Shown here: positions 1 through 8,031 of the stretch, piece after piece
Numbering within the stretch: position 1 is the first letter of the stretch
Layout: every line of letters begins with the position of its first letter
Assembly (NCBI RefSeq): GCF_027625935.1
Contig: NZ_CP115300.1
Span: forward strand, 1,860,001 to 1,924,000
Origin: Streptomyces camelliae
GTDB lineage: Bacteria; Actinomycetota; Actinomycetes; Streptomycetales; Streptomycetaceae
Reading direction: 5' to 3'
Length of the DNA stretch: 64,000 nt
Translations under genes and position numbers: made by a program
Notes under the pieces: model-generated
The model's database searches: none
The model's input: the letters and a program-made list of their open reading frames with translations, nothing else
Told to the model about the DNA's origin: nothing

Positions 1-2
1 AC

Positions 3-1043
3 ACGCTCGCCGTGTTCGTGGACCCCTACACCGGAAAGGTGCGCGGCGCCCTGGAGCAGTACGGCTCCACCGGCGCCCTGCCGCTGCGAACCTGGATCGA
101 CGAGCTCCACCGCGACCTGCACCTCGGTGACACCGGGCGCCTGTACAGCGAGTTCGCCGCCAGCTGGCTGTGGGTGATCACGGGTGGCGGGCTGGTGCTC
201 TGGTTCGGGCGCCGCCGTGCCCGCCGCAAGGTGCGCGGCACCACGGGGCGGCGGCGCTCCCTGACCCTGCACGGCACGGTGGGCGTCTGGGCGGCGGCCG
301 GTCTGTTCTTCCTGTCGGCGACCGGCCTGACCTGGTCCACCTACGCCGGGGCCAACATTGGCGACCTCCGCGAAGCCCTCGGCCAGTCCACCCCGTCCGT
401 CACCGCGACGGTGAGCAGCGGACACGAGGGACACGGATCCATGGCGGGCATGGACATGAACGGCATGGACACGGGCTCGCACTCCGGCGCACGGTCCGAC
501 ATGGGTCTCGACGCCGTGCTGAAGACGGCCCGCGCCGAGGGCCTGTCCGACCCGGTGGAGATCGTGCCGCCCGCGGACTCCTCCTCCGCCTACGTCGTGC
601 GGCAGATCCAGCGCAGCTGGCCGGAGAAGCAAGACGCGATCGCCGTCGACCCGGCCACCGGCAAGGTCACCGACGTGCTGCGCTTCTCCGATTACCCGGT
701 GCTGGCCAAACTGACCCGGTGGGGCATCGACGCCCACACCGGCATCCTGTTCGGTCTCGCCAACCAGATCGCGCTGGCCGGCCTCGCCCTGGCCCTGATC
801 CTCCTCAGCCTCTGGGGCTACCGCATGTGGTGGCAGCGCGGCCGCGGCTCCGCCTTCGGCCGCCCGCTTCCCCGCGGCGCCTGGCGGCAGGTGCCGGTGT
901 ACGTGCTCGTGCCCTGCGTCGCGGTGGTCGCCGTCGTCGGCTACTACGTCCCGCTGCTCGGAATCCCGCTCGCCGGCTTCCTCGCGGTGGACATCGTCCT
1001 CGGCTGGGTCACACGCCGTCGCACCGGGCACGCACACGCCTGA
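3..1043 (+). CDS. PepSY-domain membrane protein, 5' end cut by window
   Basis: The reading frame is open to the first base, so the N-terminus lies outside the window. The visible 347 residues start with a PepSY-like stretch (VDPYTGKV), then a membrane segment (about residues 57-68), a basic loop, and a second membrane segment (GVWAAAGLFFLSATGLTWS). An extracytoplasmic region follows that contains a His/Met-rich patch (HEGHGSMAGMDMNGMD), a second PepSY-like repeat (AIAVDPATGKVTDVL), and at least three more C-terminal membrane segments. This is the layout of PepSY-associated TM proteins, which often sit near metal or redox genes. The Met/His patch suggests contact with copper or another soft metal, but that is inference. 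No partner gene is visible upstream. Confidence 0.8.
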   Translation, partial: TLAVFVDPYTGKVRGALEQYGSTGALPLRTWIDELHRDLHLGDTGRLYSEFAASWLWVITGGGLVLWFGRRRARRKVRGTTGRRRSLTLHGTVGVWAAAGLFFLSATGLTWSTYAGANIGDLREALGQSTPSVTATVSSGHEGHGSMAGMDMNGMDTGSHSGARSDMGLDAVLKTARAEGLSDPVEIVPPADSSSAYVVRQIQRSWPEKQDAIAVDPATGKVTDVLRFSDYPVLAKLTRWGIDAHTGILFGLANQIALAGLALALILLSLWGYRMWWQRGRGSAFGRPLPRGAWRQVPVYVLVPCVAVVAVVGYYVPLLGIPLAGFLAVDIVLGWVTRRRTGHAHA

Positions 1044-1116
1044 ACCGAGCGGCTGCGCCCGCGCGGCAGCGTTACGCGAAGCTCGCCGCGATCGGGTGCG
1101 GCCGCAGATCAACACA

Positions 1117-2128
1117 TCAGGAAGGCGATGACGCGGTACCACCGGATGGGATCGCGTCCGGCAGTACACCTCCGGGAAGCGGCAGATTGGTCACCACGAA
1201 CTGGTTCAGGATGTCGTCACGATCCATGAACATGATCTGGCTCCGCTTCGCCGCGTCCAACGCGTTGCCCAGCCAGTTGCGTGCAGCCTTGGTGATCTCC
1301 CCGCCGGCCACGATGAACGCATGGTCGACGAGGACGCGCCGGTTGGTCTCGGGATCGAAGATCTCGTGCGCCAGCATCATCAGAGCCTGATTGTGGATCT
1401 CAGCGATGTTGGCATTGCCCGCCCTGGACTTTCCGGTGGCGTCCAGTTTCCCGCGCTTCACCTGGATGCCGAAGTACAGGAAGTGCTGGGTCGGCAGGGT
1501 GTACCGCATCCAGATGTCCTTGCCGTACTCCAGCGCCTTGTCCCGGTGCCCGGCTGCAGTGATCCGGTGGAAGCCCAGTTGACGGAAGAGTGGCAGCAGC
1601 ACCTCCTCAATGAGTGCATCCTCACTGCACGTGTCCAGGAACGCAGCAAGTGCTGTACGCCGCTGCATCTCGGCGGCGCTCAGAGGACGATGCGGGTTCT
1701 TGGCCAACATCGAGACAGTGTTCGTTCCGATGTGCCGCAGGTAGCAGTGCTTATCCTCCCCGTAGAAGGCTTCGAACCCTTCCCGGGCGAGCGCATTGTT
1801 CAGCAAGCGCAGGGCATTGGGCCGGTCGAGACCCTCATTGAGGGCATCCGCCGGACTCATCAGGTGGTCGATCACCCTGCAGAAGGACTCCGGTGGGTGT
1901 GAAGGCCCCTCGTGCGGCTCCGCCAACAATTGTTCCAGCACTCCAGCGACCCAGCGGTGCCGCGTCGAACCGTCGTGCTCCCAATCCATGTCGAGTTCCG
2001 CGAAGAACTCGGTGATATAGCTGCTACGGGAAATATGCAGGCTCGGCATCAGCTTGCGGATCTGCCGCACCGAGGTTCCCGCAAATGAGGTCGCCGAGCA
2101 TTTCCAGCGTTCGCTTTCTGAACTTCAC
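1117..2128 (-). pseudogene. Restriction endonuclease-like (PD-(D/E)XK) defence protein, frameshifted near its N-terminus
   Basis: The open frame from 2070 to 1117 gives 317 residues that lack a natural start. A second frame begins at a GTG at 2128 behind a good ribosome site (ggagggcgtc), reads VKFRKRTLEMLGDLICGN and reaches AYFP before a stop at 2024-2026. The other frame then continues as RSSYITEFFAELD and HDGSTRHRWV. Joined, this matches the order FPYRSS..T.FF and HDGSTR..WV that I associate with N-terminal domains of abortive-infection/restriction proteins, so one indel near 2026 is likely. The C-terminal half has a GKDI...IQVKRGK pattern, that is D...QxK as in Mrr-like PD-(D/E)XK nucleases, followed by ARNWLG. 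It stands alone with no methylase nearby. It is probably inactive unless the indel is a sequencing error. Confidence 0.6.
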
Positions 2129-2662
2129 GACGCCCTCCCCAGAGCCGCTCCCCCAGCCACCGCAGTGCGGACCATTGTGCCCTGTCACCGCAGAACGTCC
2201 GGCACGTCCGACGAAGTCGGGTTTCGTCACGGGTGCAGCATCAACGGTGGCCACGACGTCACACATCCACTGACAGCCTGCATACCGCCGAGCCCGCCCG
2301 TGCAGGGCGCACCGCATCAACCCACCACAAGACAGAACCCGCCCGGTTTCCCCGCGTGGTCGCGTCACCTCACGGACCCCCGTCTTGCTGGCTGCGATCG
2401 CAAATCCAGCGTCCCCGAGCGCATTGCAGGAACACGAACTGCATGAGGAGCCGAGCGCGTCCTGCGCGCAAGCACGGTCGCGCTCGAGACGAAGCCCCAC
2501 CGGAGTGCTCCGGTGGGGCTTCGTCTGGTGGCTCCGGACAGAGGCCCCGCCAGCATGCTCCCCGGCGCGGCCTCGCCCTATCACCGGCCTGTCACAGGCA
2601 CTGTCACGCGTCTGTCACCAACTACGCCGACTCCCCCGGACCGCGATGCCCTGACCTGCTAT
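2129..2662. other. No gene recognised; decayed intergenic DNA
   Basis: Reading frames here are short, overlap each other in several frames and show no recognisable domain. The stretch holds the terminator-like hairpin at 2488-2525 and otherwise appears to be degraded sequence between the broken nuclease gene and the pcaD stub. Confidence 0.5.
2488..2525. terminator. Perfect 18-bp inverted repeat, probable bidirectional terminator
   Basis: Arms at 2488-2505 and 2508-2525 are exact reverse complements (left arm gacgaagccccaccggag) around a 2-base centre. No U-tract follows, as is usual in Streptomyces terminators. No intact gene now reads into it, so it is probably left from a lost transcription unit. 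Confidence 0.6.
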
Positions 2663-2805
2663 TACGCACACACCCTGGACTGACGTGGACGCCCGAAGAC
2701 GGTTTCTACAACCTGTGCCATGTGGTACCCAGTGAGGGACCCAAGATCAGGACCGGAGCGTCTTCTGGCCCGTCAAAGCGGTATTGCAGGGTGTTCGGTG
2801 GTGTC
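2663..2805. repeat. Copy 1 of a ~140-bp dispersed repeat (other copy 21317-21459)
   Basis: Starting at tacgcac and running through ccctggactgacgtggac, this block aligns with 21317-21459 at roughly 80% identity with almost no gaps. It contains the 5' end of a pcaD-like gene on the minus strand, cut at the same codon in both copies, plus about 45 bp beyond the cut. In copy 2 the left border coincides with the truncated 3' end of a yibE/F gene. The two copies have drifted apart in sequence, so the duplication is not recent. Confidence 0.75.
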
Positions 2806-2813
2806 TCACTCAC
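2706..2813 (-). pseudogene. 3-oxoadipate enol-lactonase (PcaD-like) N-terminal stub
   Basis: From a GTG at 2813 the frame reads 35 residues, including YRFDGPEDAPVLILGPSLGT and TWH, then RL and a stop. FDGP..AP.L.LGPSLGTTWH is the characteristic start of the alpha/beta-hydrolase PcaD of the beta-ketoadipate pathway, where MWD and the rest of the fold normally follow. Only about one eighth of the enzyme remains, so it is not functional. The equivalent stub at 21360-21467 has the same length and cut point. Confidence 0.7.
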
Positions 2814-2848
2814 GCCCCAGACCCTCTCACGTCTCACGACCGCCCCTA

Positions 2849-3751
2849 TAACGCAGGTTGCGACTGCACAGGTCTGACCAGGTGGAAGACCTCCCGGGCC
2901 GCGTAGCGCCTGAGGCTTAGGACTGTCTCGCGCCGAGTTTTGCCCTCCTTGCTGCGGCGTTCGCAGTAGTCCTGGGTACGCGGGTCGACGCGCAGGCGAG
3001 TCTGCACGGTCCGGTGCAGGGCCGTTCGCTTGCCGGTCGCCGCCGCGGTCGAGGCGACGGTACTGCCGACTGCCCGAGGAACGCTCGACGGGGCTGACCC
3101 CGCACAGCGCCGCGAAGGACGCCTCACTGCCCAGGCGTTCCGGGTTGTCCCCGATCGTGATCAGCAAAGTGACGGCTGAGGGTGACGTGGGTGGCGTGGA
3201 GCACCGCCCCCTCGCCGGCCTCGTCGTTCAGGCTGTCGTCGACGAGCCCGGCGCAGGTGCGGAAGAGCTCTGCGTTGCCCAGCCCGGCCAGTTCCTGTCT
3301 CAGCTGCGGATCGGCACGGATGAGGACGGCCTTGAGCTGGTTGATCGCCTGGGTGCGGGCCTTGACCGCCGAGTCCTTGGCCAGCTTGTACATCCGGGCG
3401 ATCTCCACCGGCCCCTCACCCGCCTTGGCCTGGGCACGCGCCCGCCCGCTCAGCACCGCCCGGGCCGCGTTCTCGGCATCAAGCGGGTCCGACTTGCCGC
3501 ACCGACGGCGGTCGGCCGGTCGAACCGATTCACATCGAAGACGTCCACTGGGCCAGCAGGTAGCGGGAGACGTCCACACCCTGGGCCGGCAGGTAGCGGG
3601 ACAGGGCCGCCCCGAAGGAACCGGTACCTTCCACTCCGGCCCGCCGCACCGCACCCGACGCCCTGGCCCACCGCAGCAGGTCTCGGTGTCCAGCCGCACC
3701 GGCCGGGAACTCCTCGGTGTCGTGGGTCACTGCGAGTCGAAGGCGGGCCAT
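2849..3751 (-). mobile_element. IS110-family transposase remnant with several frameshifts
   Basis: Pieces of one transposase are spread over different minus-strand frames. They are, in order: an N-terminal part (EEFPAGAAGHRDLLRWAR, AGVEGTGSFGA); then VFDVNRFDRP; then CGKSDPLDAENAARAVLSGR and AVKARTQAINQLKAVL; then ITIGDNPERLGSEASFAAL, CGVSPVE and RLDRGGDRQAN; and finally DPRTQDYCERRSKEGK and RRYAAREVFHL. GKSDPLDAE and the GDNPERL...CGVSP...RGGDRQAN block are hallmarks of IS110 DEDD transposases. At least three indels are needed to restore one frame, so it is dead. No inverted ends are expected for this family and none were seen. The insertion lies directly upstream of the pcaD stub. Confidence 0.8.
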
Positions 3752-3883
3752 TGACTCGCCCAGCCCCACGGCCCGCCGTACCCGCGCAGGTGCGACGGGC
3801 CGTTGCCGTCTGATTGCTCCGGCAGCACTGCTGAACCCAGGCGATGCCACCCAGTCACACATGACTGGGCATTCATATGGACA

Positions 3884-3898
3884 TGGATTTCATTTCCA
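3884..3898. promoter_or_regulatory. Zur box 1, upstream of the first zur-like gene
   Basis: TGGATTTCATTTCCA is a 7-1-7 imperfect palindrome. It matches the other three sites in this island (7998, 9652, 15063) at TG, the central C, ATTT and CA. It lies 50 bp before the start of the Fur-family gene at 3949, which suggests autoregulation by zinc-loaded Zur. Confidence 0.65.
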
Positions 3899-3948
3899 TC
3901 TACGGTGGAGCGTGCCGACCCGGCACAAGCCATAGGGGGTGATGCGCC

Positions 3949-4437
3949 ATGGGCGGCCGGACGACCCGACAACGCAAGGCGGTCACGCGGGCACTCGCGG
4001 GCTGCCAAGACTTCATGTCGGCCCAGGAGTTGTACGCCCTTCTGGTTGCCGGCGACCACGCGATCGGCCTGACCACCGTCTACCGCGCCCTGCGCGAGCT
4101 GGAGACGGACGGCGGTGTGGACGTCGTACGCGACGAGACCGGCGGGCGGCTCTACCGGCTGCGTCCGGCCGACGGGCACCGCCACTACCTGATGTGCCGC
4201 GACTGCGGTCGCAGCAGGCCGGTGGACTCCGAGGTCGTCGAGGAGTGGGCGGGCCGGATCGCCGCCGCGACCGGCTTCACCGCGGTGGAGCACACCGTCG
4301 AACTCACCGGCGTCTGCGCCGACTGTCTGGCCCGCACAGACGGAGGCCGGCCGTCCGGGCACGAAGGAGAAAAGCCGCCATGCCGCTGGGATCGTGGCCC
4401 GGGCCTCCAGGGCCCAGTCCACAGCTGCGCGAGCTGA
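3949..4437 (+). CDS. zur: Fur-family regulator, Zur-like zinc sensor
   Basis: 162 residues. A winged-helix DNA-binding half (TTRQRKAVTRAL...SAQELYALL...GLTTVYRALREL) is followed by the Fur metal-binding half HRHYLMCRDCGRSRPVD, then EHTVELTGVCADC. The two CxxC pairs make the structural zinc site, and the HRH/EH residues belong to the sensory site. VYRAL and the short HRHYL...C.DCG form match actinobacterial Zur rather than Fur or Nur. A possible Zur box sits at 3884. The last 30 residues overlap the next gene by 58 nt in another frame; this unusually long overlap may mean the tail is a read-through extension. It starts a tight cluster with the small protein, CobW, WD40, ferredoxin-like and ArsR genes. 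A second Zur-like gene lies at 13448. Confidence 0.85.
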   Translation: MGGRTTRQRKAVTRALAGCQDFMSAQELYALLVAGDHAIGLTTVYRALRELETDGGVDVVRDETGGRLYRLRPADGHRHYLMCRDCGRSRPVDSEVVEEWAGRIAAATGFTAVEHTVELTGVCADCLARTDGGRPSGHEGEKPPCRWDRGPGLQGPVHSCAS

Positions 4438-4658
4438 AGGAGACCGTGCGTGCCCTGCTCGGTCTCGACGACGACACCGCCGTCCTGATCCGCCGGCTCG
4501 CCTGCACCGAACCGGGCTGCCCGTCGTTGGAAACCGTCATCGTCGTGTTGCCGATGGAGGGCGACGCCCGCCGCTGGACGCTGCACCGCCCCGCCGACCA
4601 GATCACCGAGGACGACCTGCGCGACGCTCTCCTCGCCACACCCGAACAGCACGACTAG
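4380..4658 (+). CDS. Conserved small protein with a CTEPGCP motif, zinc-island member
   Basis: 92 residues from an ATG at 4380, preceded by gaaggaga. An amphipathic N-terminal helix (LRELKETVRALLGLDDD) is followed by a short beta-rich part with RRLACTEPGCPSLETVIVVL and a tail ITEDDLRDALLATPEQHD. The two cysteines four residues apart (C42, C47) could bind metal or act in redox, but I do not recognise a named family. It lies between zur and the TTG-started cobW with a 9-nt gap to the latter, so it is almost certainly co-transcribed. A role as a helper of the neighbouring GTPase is inference only. Confidence 0.65.
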   Translation: MPLGSWPGPPGPSPQLRELKETVRALLGLDDDTAVLIRRLACTEPGCPSLETVIVVLPMEGDARRWTLHRPADQITEDDLRDALLATPEQHD

Positions 4659-4667
4659 GAGACTGAA

Positions 4668-5690
4668 TTGACCTCCCCGGAACCCGCCGAACCCCGCGAT
4701 GAGCGGGTGCCCGTCACCGTCCTGACCGGCTTCCTCGGCTCCGGCAAGACCACCCTCCTCAACCGCATCCTCACCGAGAACCACGGCATGAGGATCGCGG
4801 TCATCGAGAACGAGTTCGGCGAGATCGGCATCGATGACGCCCTCGTCCTCGACGCCGAGGAGGAGATCTTCGAGATGAACAACGGCTGCATCTGCTGCAC
4901 CGTGCGCGGAGATCTGATCCGCATCCTGGGTGCGCTGATGCGGCGCCGCGAGAAGTTTGACCACATCCTCATCGAGACCACCGGACTGGCCGACCCCGCG
5001 CCCGTCGCGCAGACCTTCTTCATGGACGACGAGATCGCCTCCCAGCTGCGACTGGACGCCATCGTCACCCTCGTCGACGCGGCCCACGTGCTCCAGCACC
5101 TGGACGAGATCAAGCCGGAGGGCGTGGAGAACGAGGCCGTCGAGCAGATCGCCTTCGCCGACCGCGTCGTCCTCAACAAGACAGACCTGGCCGACGAGGA
5201 GACCATCGGACAGGTTGTGCGCCGCATCCGGGCCATCAACGGCGGAGTGCGGATCATCCCCGCAGAGCACGCGCGCATCAATCTGCACGAAGTGCTGGAC
5301 GTGGGCGCGTTCGACCTGGAGCGGGTGCTCGCCGACGACCCGGCCTTCCTCACCGAGACCGAGCACCAGCACGACACCACCGTCACCTCGGTCGGCATCG
5401 AGCTGGCGGGCGAACTCGACGAGGATCGCCTCAACGCCTGGCTCGGCACCCTGCTGCGCACCAAGGGCGTCGACCTCTTCCGCTCCAAGGGCATCCTCGC
5501 CATCGCCGGAGCGCCCAGGCAGTACGTCTTCCAGGGCGTCCACATGCTGCTGGACGGCACCTTCGGACGCGACTGGCGCGAGGGCGAACCCCGCACGAAC
5601 AAGCTGGTGTTCATCGGCCGCACCCTCGACCGCGACGCCCTCGAACGCGGTTTCGCGGACTGCCTGGCCACGGAGGGGGCAGTCGCGTGA
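4668..5690 (+). CDS. CobW/COG0523 GTPase, putative zinc metallochaperone
   Basis: 340 residues, TTG start at 4668 with aggag 6 nt upstream. The Walker A loop GFLGSGKTT is at residues 21-29, the COG0523 signature CICC at 74-77, the guanine-specificity motif NKTD near 168, and a C-terminal CobW_C domain covers about 235-335 ([20 protein letters not shown]). CICC-bearing COG0523 GTPases of the YciC/ZagA/ZNG1 type deliver zinc to client enzymes when zinc is scarce. Position behind a Zur-like gene fits that role, and the client is unknown. The stop overlaps the next gene by 4 nt (GTGA). Confidence 0.85.
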   Translation: MTSPEPAEPRDERVPVTVLTGFLGSGKTTLLNRILTENHGMRIAVIENEFGEIGIDDALVLDAEEEIFEMNNGCICCTVRGDLIRILGALMRRREKFDHILIETTGLADPAPVAQTFFMDDEIASQLRLDAIVTLVDAAHVLQHLDEIKPEGVENEAVEQIAFADRVVLNKTDLADEETIGQVVRRIRAINGGVRIIPAEHARINLHEVLDVGAFDLERVLADDPAFLTETEHQHDTTVTSVGIELAGELDEDRLNAWLGTLLRTKGVDLFRSKGILAIAGAPRQYVFQGVHMLLDGTFGRDWREGEPRTNKLVFIGRTLDRDALERGFADCLATEGAVA

Positions 5691-6712
5691 GTACGACGGT
5701 TCAGTCCCCGCTCGCCTGGGAGGCCGACGTCGACGACGCACCCGTCGCCCTCAGCGCGCGGGGCGATCTTGTCGCCGTTGCCGGGGCCGAGGGGACGGTG
5801 AAGGTTCTCGACGCGGCGATGGGCGCCGAGGTCGGGGCGTTCGAGGTTCCCGGAGGTGCACTCGCGGTCGTGCTCTCCCCGGATGCCGGGCACGTGGTGG
5901 CGACCGGCCCCCTGGGGTACGCGCTGTGGCGCCGCTCGGACGGCCGTACGACGGTGCGGGAGTCCGGCGCCTGGTCGGCGGCCGCCGCCTGGGCCGACGG
6001 CACCCGGGTCGCGGTCGCCTCCGGCCGCCGCGCACTCGTACTCGACGCGGACGGCGGCGAGTTGTGGCGTACGGAGCCCGCCGCGTCCACCGTCACCGAC
6101 CTCGCCTGGATGCGGCAGGGGCGGCGCCTGGCCGTGGCCGCGTACGGGGCCGTGCGCTGCCACGAGCGGCACACCGAGAAACCGGTCGCCACCTACCCCT
6201 ACGTGGGCTCCCACCTCGCACTCGCCGTCGCGCCTACCGGGAGGTGGATCTGCAGCGGCAACCAGGACGCCTCCATCCACATCTGGCGCGCCCGCGACGG
6301 CGGCGAACTCACCATGTCCGGCTACCCGGAGAAGGTCTCCCGGCTCGCCTTCGACGACACCGGCTTCTGGCTGGCCGCCGACGGCGCACCCGACGTGACC
6401 GTCTGGGACTTCTCCGGCAAGGGCCCGGAGGGCACCGCACCGCGCTCGCTCCGCTGCCACGAGACGGTGACCGCGCTGGCCTGGCGGCCGGGCGCGGCCG
6501 GGCATCTGGCCAGCGGCGGCGCCGACGGCACCGTAGCCCTGTGGCACGCCACAGCCGGGCGACCGCAGGCACGCCTGCGCCCGGTGCGCGAACTGGACGG
6601 CACGGGCGCGGCGGTCGCCGCACTGGCCTGGACAGGTCCCCACCTGCTGGCCGTCGCGTGGCGGGACGGCCGGATCCGGACGTACGGCGTACCGTCCCGG
6701 ACCGCGCTGTGA
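5687..6712 (+). CDS. WD40-repeat beta-propeller protein coupled to CobW
   Basis: 341 residues, GTG start overlapping the cobW stop. The chain is built of about seven weak WD-like blades: [59 protein letters not shown] and a last IRTYGV. There is no signal peptide or membrane segment, so it is cytoplasmic. WD40 propellers act as scaffolds. The translational coupling to a COG0523 GTPase suggests it presents clients or partners to that GTPase. This pairing is an inference from context; no catalytic residues are expected or seen. Confidence 0.8.
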   Translation: MSTTVQSPLAWEADVDDAPVALSARGDLVAVAGAEGTVKVLDAAMGAEVGAFEVPGGALAVVLSPDAGHVVATGPLGYALWRRSDGRTTVRESGAWSAAAAWADGTRVAVASGRRALVLDADGGELWRTEPAASTVTDLAWMRQGRRLAVAAYGAVRCHERHTEKPVATYPYVGSHLALAVAPTGRWICSGNQDASIHIWRARDGGELTMSGYPEKVSRLAFDDTGFWLAADGAPDVTVWDFSGKGPEGTAPRSLRCHETVTALAWRPGAAGHLASGGADGTVALWHATAGRPQARLRPVRELDGTGAAVAALAWTGPHLLAVAWRDGRIRTYGVPSRTAL

Positions 6713-7110
6713 ACCGCTCCGTCATCCGGGCGGCCGCTCCCCGCCCCTGCACGCTCGTCGTGTGCCGGGGCTGCTGCTGCGGCAACCCGCGCAAGCACCC
6801 CGGCACCGACCACACCTGGCAACTGGACCGGCTGCGCGCCGGCGCTGCAGAACACGGCTTCCAGGTCCGAACGACGGACTGCCTCGGCCCCTGTGACCAG
6901 GCCAACGTCATCGTCGTCCAGCCCTCCACCGCCGGGCGCCGGGCCGGAGGCCGCGCCGTCTGGGTCGGCTTCGCCATGGACGACGACAGCACCGACGACC
7001 TGCTGGGCTGGGCACAGGCGGGCGGACCCGGCATCGCCGAACCACCGCCAGCCCTGGCGCTCCAGCTCATCCGCCCGCCGCGCGAGGCACGCGCCCGTGC
7101 ACGCCGATGA
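6709..7110 (+). CDS. Thioredoxin-like (2Fe-2S) ferredoxin-type protein
   Basis: 133 residues, GTG start overlapping the WD40 stop by 4 nt. Cysteines fall as VCRGCCCGNPRKH (C19, C22-C24) near the N-terminus and DCLGPCDQANVIVV (C58, C62) about 35 residues later. This is the spacing of thioredoxin-fold [2Fe-2S] ferredoxins, where a CX(n)C pair and a CxGxC pair hold the cluster. C14 is an additional cysteine. It could carry a cluster or bind zinc directly. The tail is Arg-rich. A related, shorter protein is encoded on the other strand at 7484-7864. Confidence 0.7.
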   Translation: MNRSVIRAAAPRPCTLVVCRGCCCGNPRKHPGTDHTWQLDRLRAGAAEHGFQVRTTDCLGPCDQANVIVVQPSTAGRRAGGRAVWVGFAMDDDSTDDLLGWAQAGGPGIAEPPPALALQLIRPPREARARARR

Positions 7111-7459
7111 CCTCGACGCCGGCGGCCGCGACATTCTCGCGGCCGCCCGGCTCGACGAGGCCACCGCCGCCTCCGTCGCCACGACGCTCCAGGCCCTCGC
7201 CACACCATCCCGCCTGCTGATCCTCACCACCCTGCGGCAGCGCCCGTACCCCGTCGGCGAACTTGCCTGCGCCGTCGGCATGGAACAGTCCGCCGTCTCC
7301 CACCAACTGCGCCTGCTGCGCGCCCTGGGCCTGGTCACCGGCCGCCGCGACGGCCGTCGCATCGTCTACAGCCTCTACGACGACCACGTCGCCCAACTCC
7401 TCGACCAGGCCGTCCACCACATCGAGCACCTGCGCCTCGGCGTACGCGACCTCGGCTGA
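7097..7459 (+). CDS. ArsR/SmtB-family repressor with a complete alpha-5 zinc site
   Basis: 120 residues. The GTG at 7097 overlaps the previous gene by 14 nt; an ATG lies slightly downstream in a different frame, so GTG is preferred. Winged helix: ATPSRLLILTTLRQ, VGELACAVGMEQSAVSHQLR, and the wing GRRDGRRIVYSL. The last helix reads DDHVAQLLDQAVHHIEH, giving D95-x-H97-x10-H108-x2-H111. This is the alpha-5 DxHx10HxxE/H site that binds zinc in SmtB, ZiaR and CzrA. The protein should therefore leave DNA when zinc is high, the opposite regime to Zur. Its target is not evident; it is the last gene of this operon. Confidence 0.85.
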   Translation: MHADDLDAGGRDILAAARLDEATAASVATTLQALATPSRLLILTTLRQRPYPVGELACAVGMEQSAVSHQLRLLRALGLVTGRRDGRRIVYSLYDDHVAQLLDQAVHHIEHLRLGVRDLG

Positions 7460-7483
7460 CGCACAGCGTCCAGGAGGGGTGCG

Positions 7484-7864
7484 TCAGTTGAGGTGTGCCA
7501 CCTGCTGCGGCGCCGGGGCCGTGCGCAGCCGGTCGGGCAGCGTGCCGTCGTCGGGCATTCCGGCCCGAAGCCAGGCCCCGACCGCCTCGGCGTCGGCTTC
7601 CGTCACCAGCGGACCGAGGCGTACGACGACACCACTCGGCCTGCGGTCGGCCCCGCACGGCTGCACGGCGGCGTGCAGCCCGCGGCGCCTGCCGCAGTGC
7701 AGCACCCTCGGGAGGCAACCGGTGGAGACCATCACCCCGTGCGGGCACTCCCGAACCGCACGGCGCAGTACGGCCCTCACCCGCCCCCTCGCGGCGGCAC
7801 GGCATGAGCCGCAGACCACGAGGGTGAAAGGGCGGCTCTGACGGCCGCCTGCTGTATCGCCCAT
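7484..7864 (-). CDS. Small cysteine-containing ferredoxin-like protein
   Basis: 126 residues from an ATG at 7864 with ggaggag 7-12 nt upstream; longer in-frame starts lack a ribosome site. RPFTLVVCGSCRAA parallels the start of the ferredoxin-type protein at 6709 (TLVVCRGCC). ECPHGVMVSTGCLPRVLHC supplies the second group of cysteines, and a LVTEADAEAVGAWLRAG C-terminal helix is typical of these thioredoxin-fold proteins. It points away from the CooC-like ATPase gene across a 167-bp gap that contains a Zur box, so it may share that control. Function unknown; a small redox or metal carrier is plausible. Confidence 0.6.
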   Translation of the reverse strand: MGDTAGGRQSRPFTLVVCGSCRAAARGRVRAVLRRAVRECPHGVMVSTGCLPRVLHCGRRRGLHAAVQPCGADRRPSGVVVRLGPLVTEADAEAVGAWLRAGMPDDGTLPDRLRTAPAPQQVAHLN

Positions 7865-7997
7865 CTCTGAGTCTCCTCCGTATGAGTGAAAGGGATCCCC
7901 TGTTTGCCGCCGCGTGGTCCCCAACCCGCTGGGGGAATCAGCCAGTTGCAGCTCTGGTGATTTGACAGCACCCGGCCGCACCACCAACCTATGCGCA

Positions 7998-8012
7998 TGA
8001 CATCCATTTTCA
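7998..8012. promoter_or_regulatory. Zur box 2, upstream of the CooC-like ATPase
   Basis: TGACATCCATTTTCA has the same central C and ATTTTCA half as the other sites. It ends 20 bp before the ATG at 8032, close enough to the ribosome site to overlap the transcription start, and could also serve the divergent gene starting at 7864. Confidence 0.6.
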
Positions 8013-8031
8013 ATAAGGAGGGTGGCTAGCC

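Noticed and set aside
2054..2877. Several overlapping plus-strand frames of 60-214 codons
   Set aside because: They overlap each other and the hairpin at 2488, have no domain, and look like chance frames in GC-rich decayed DNA.
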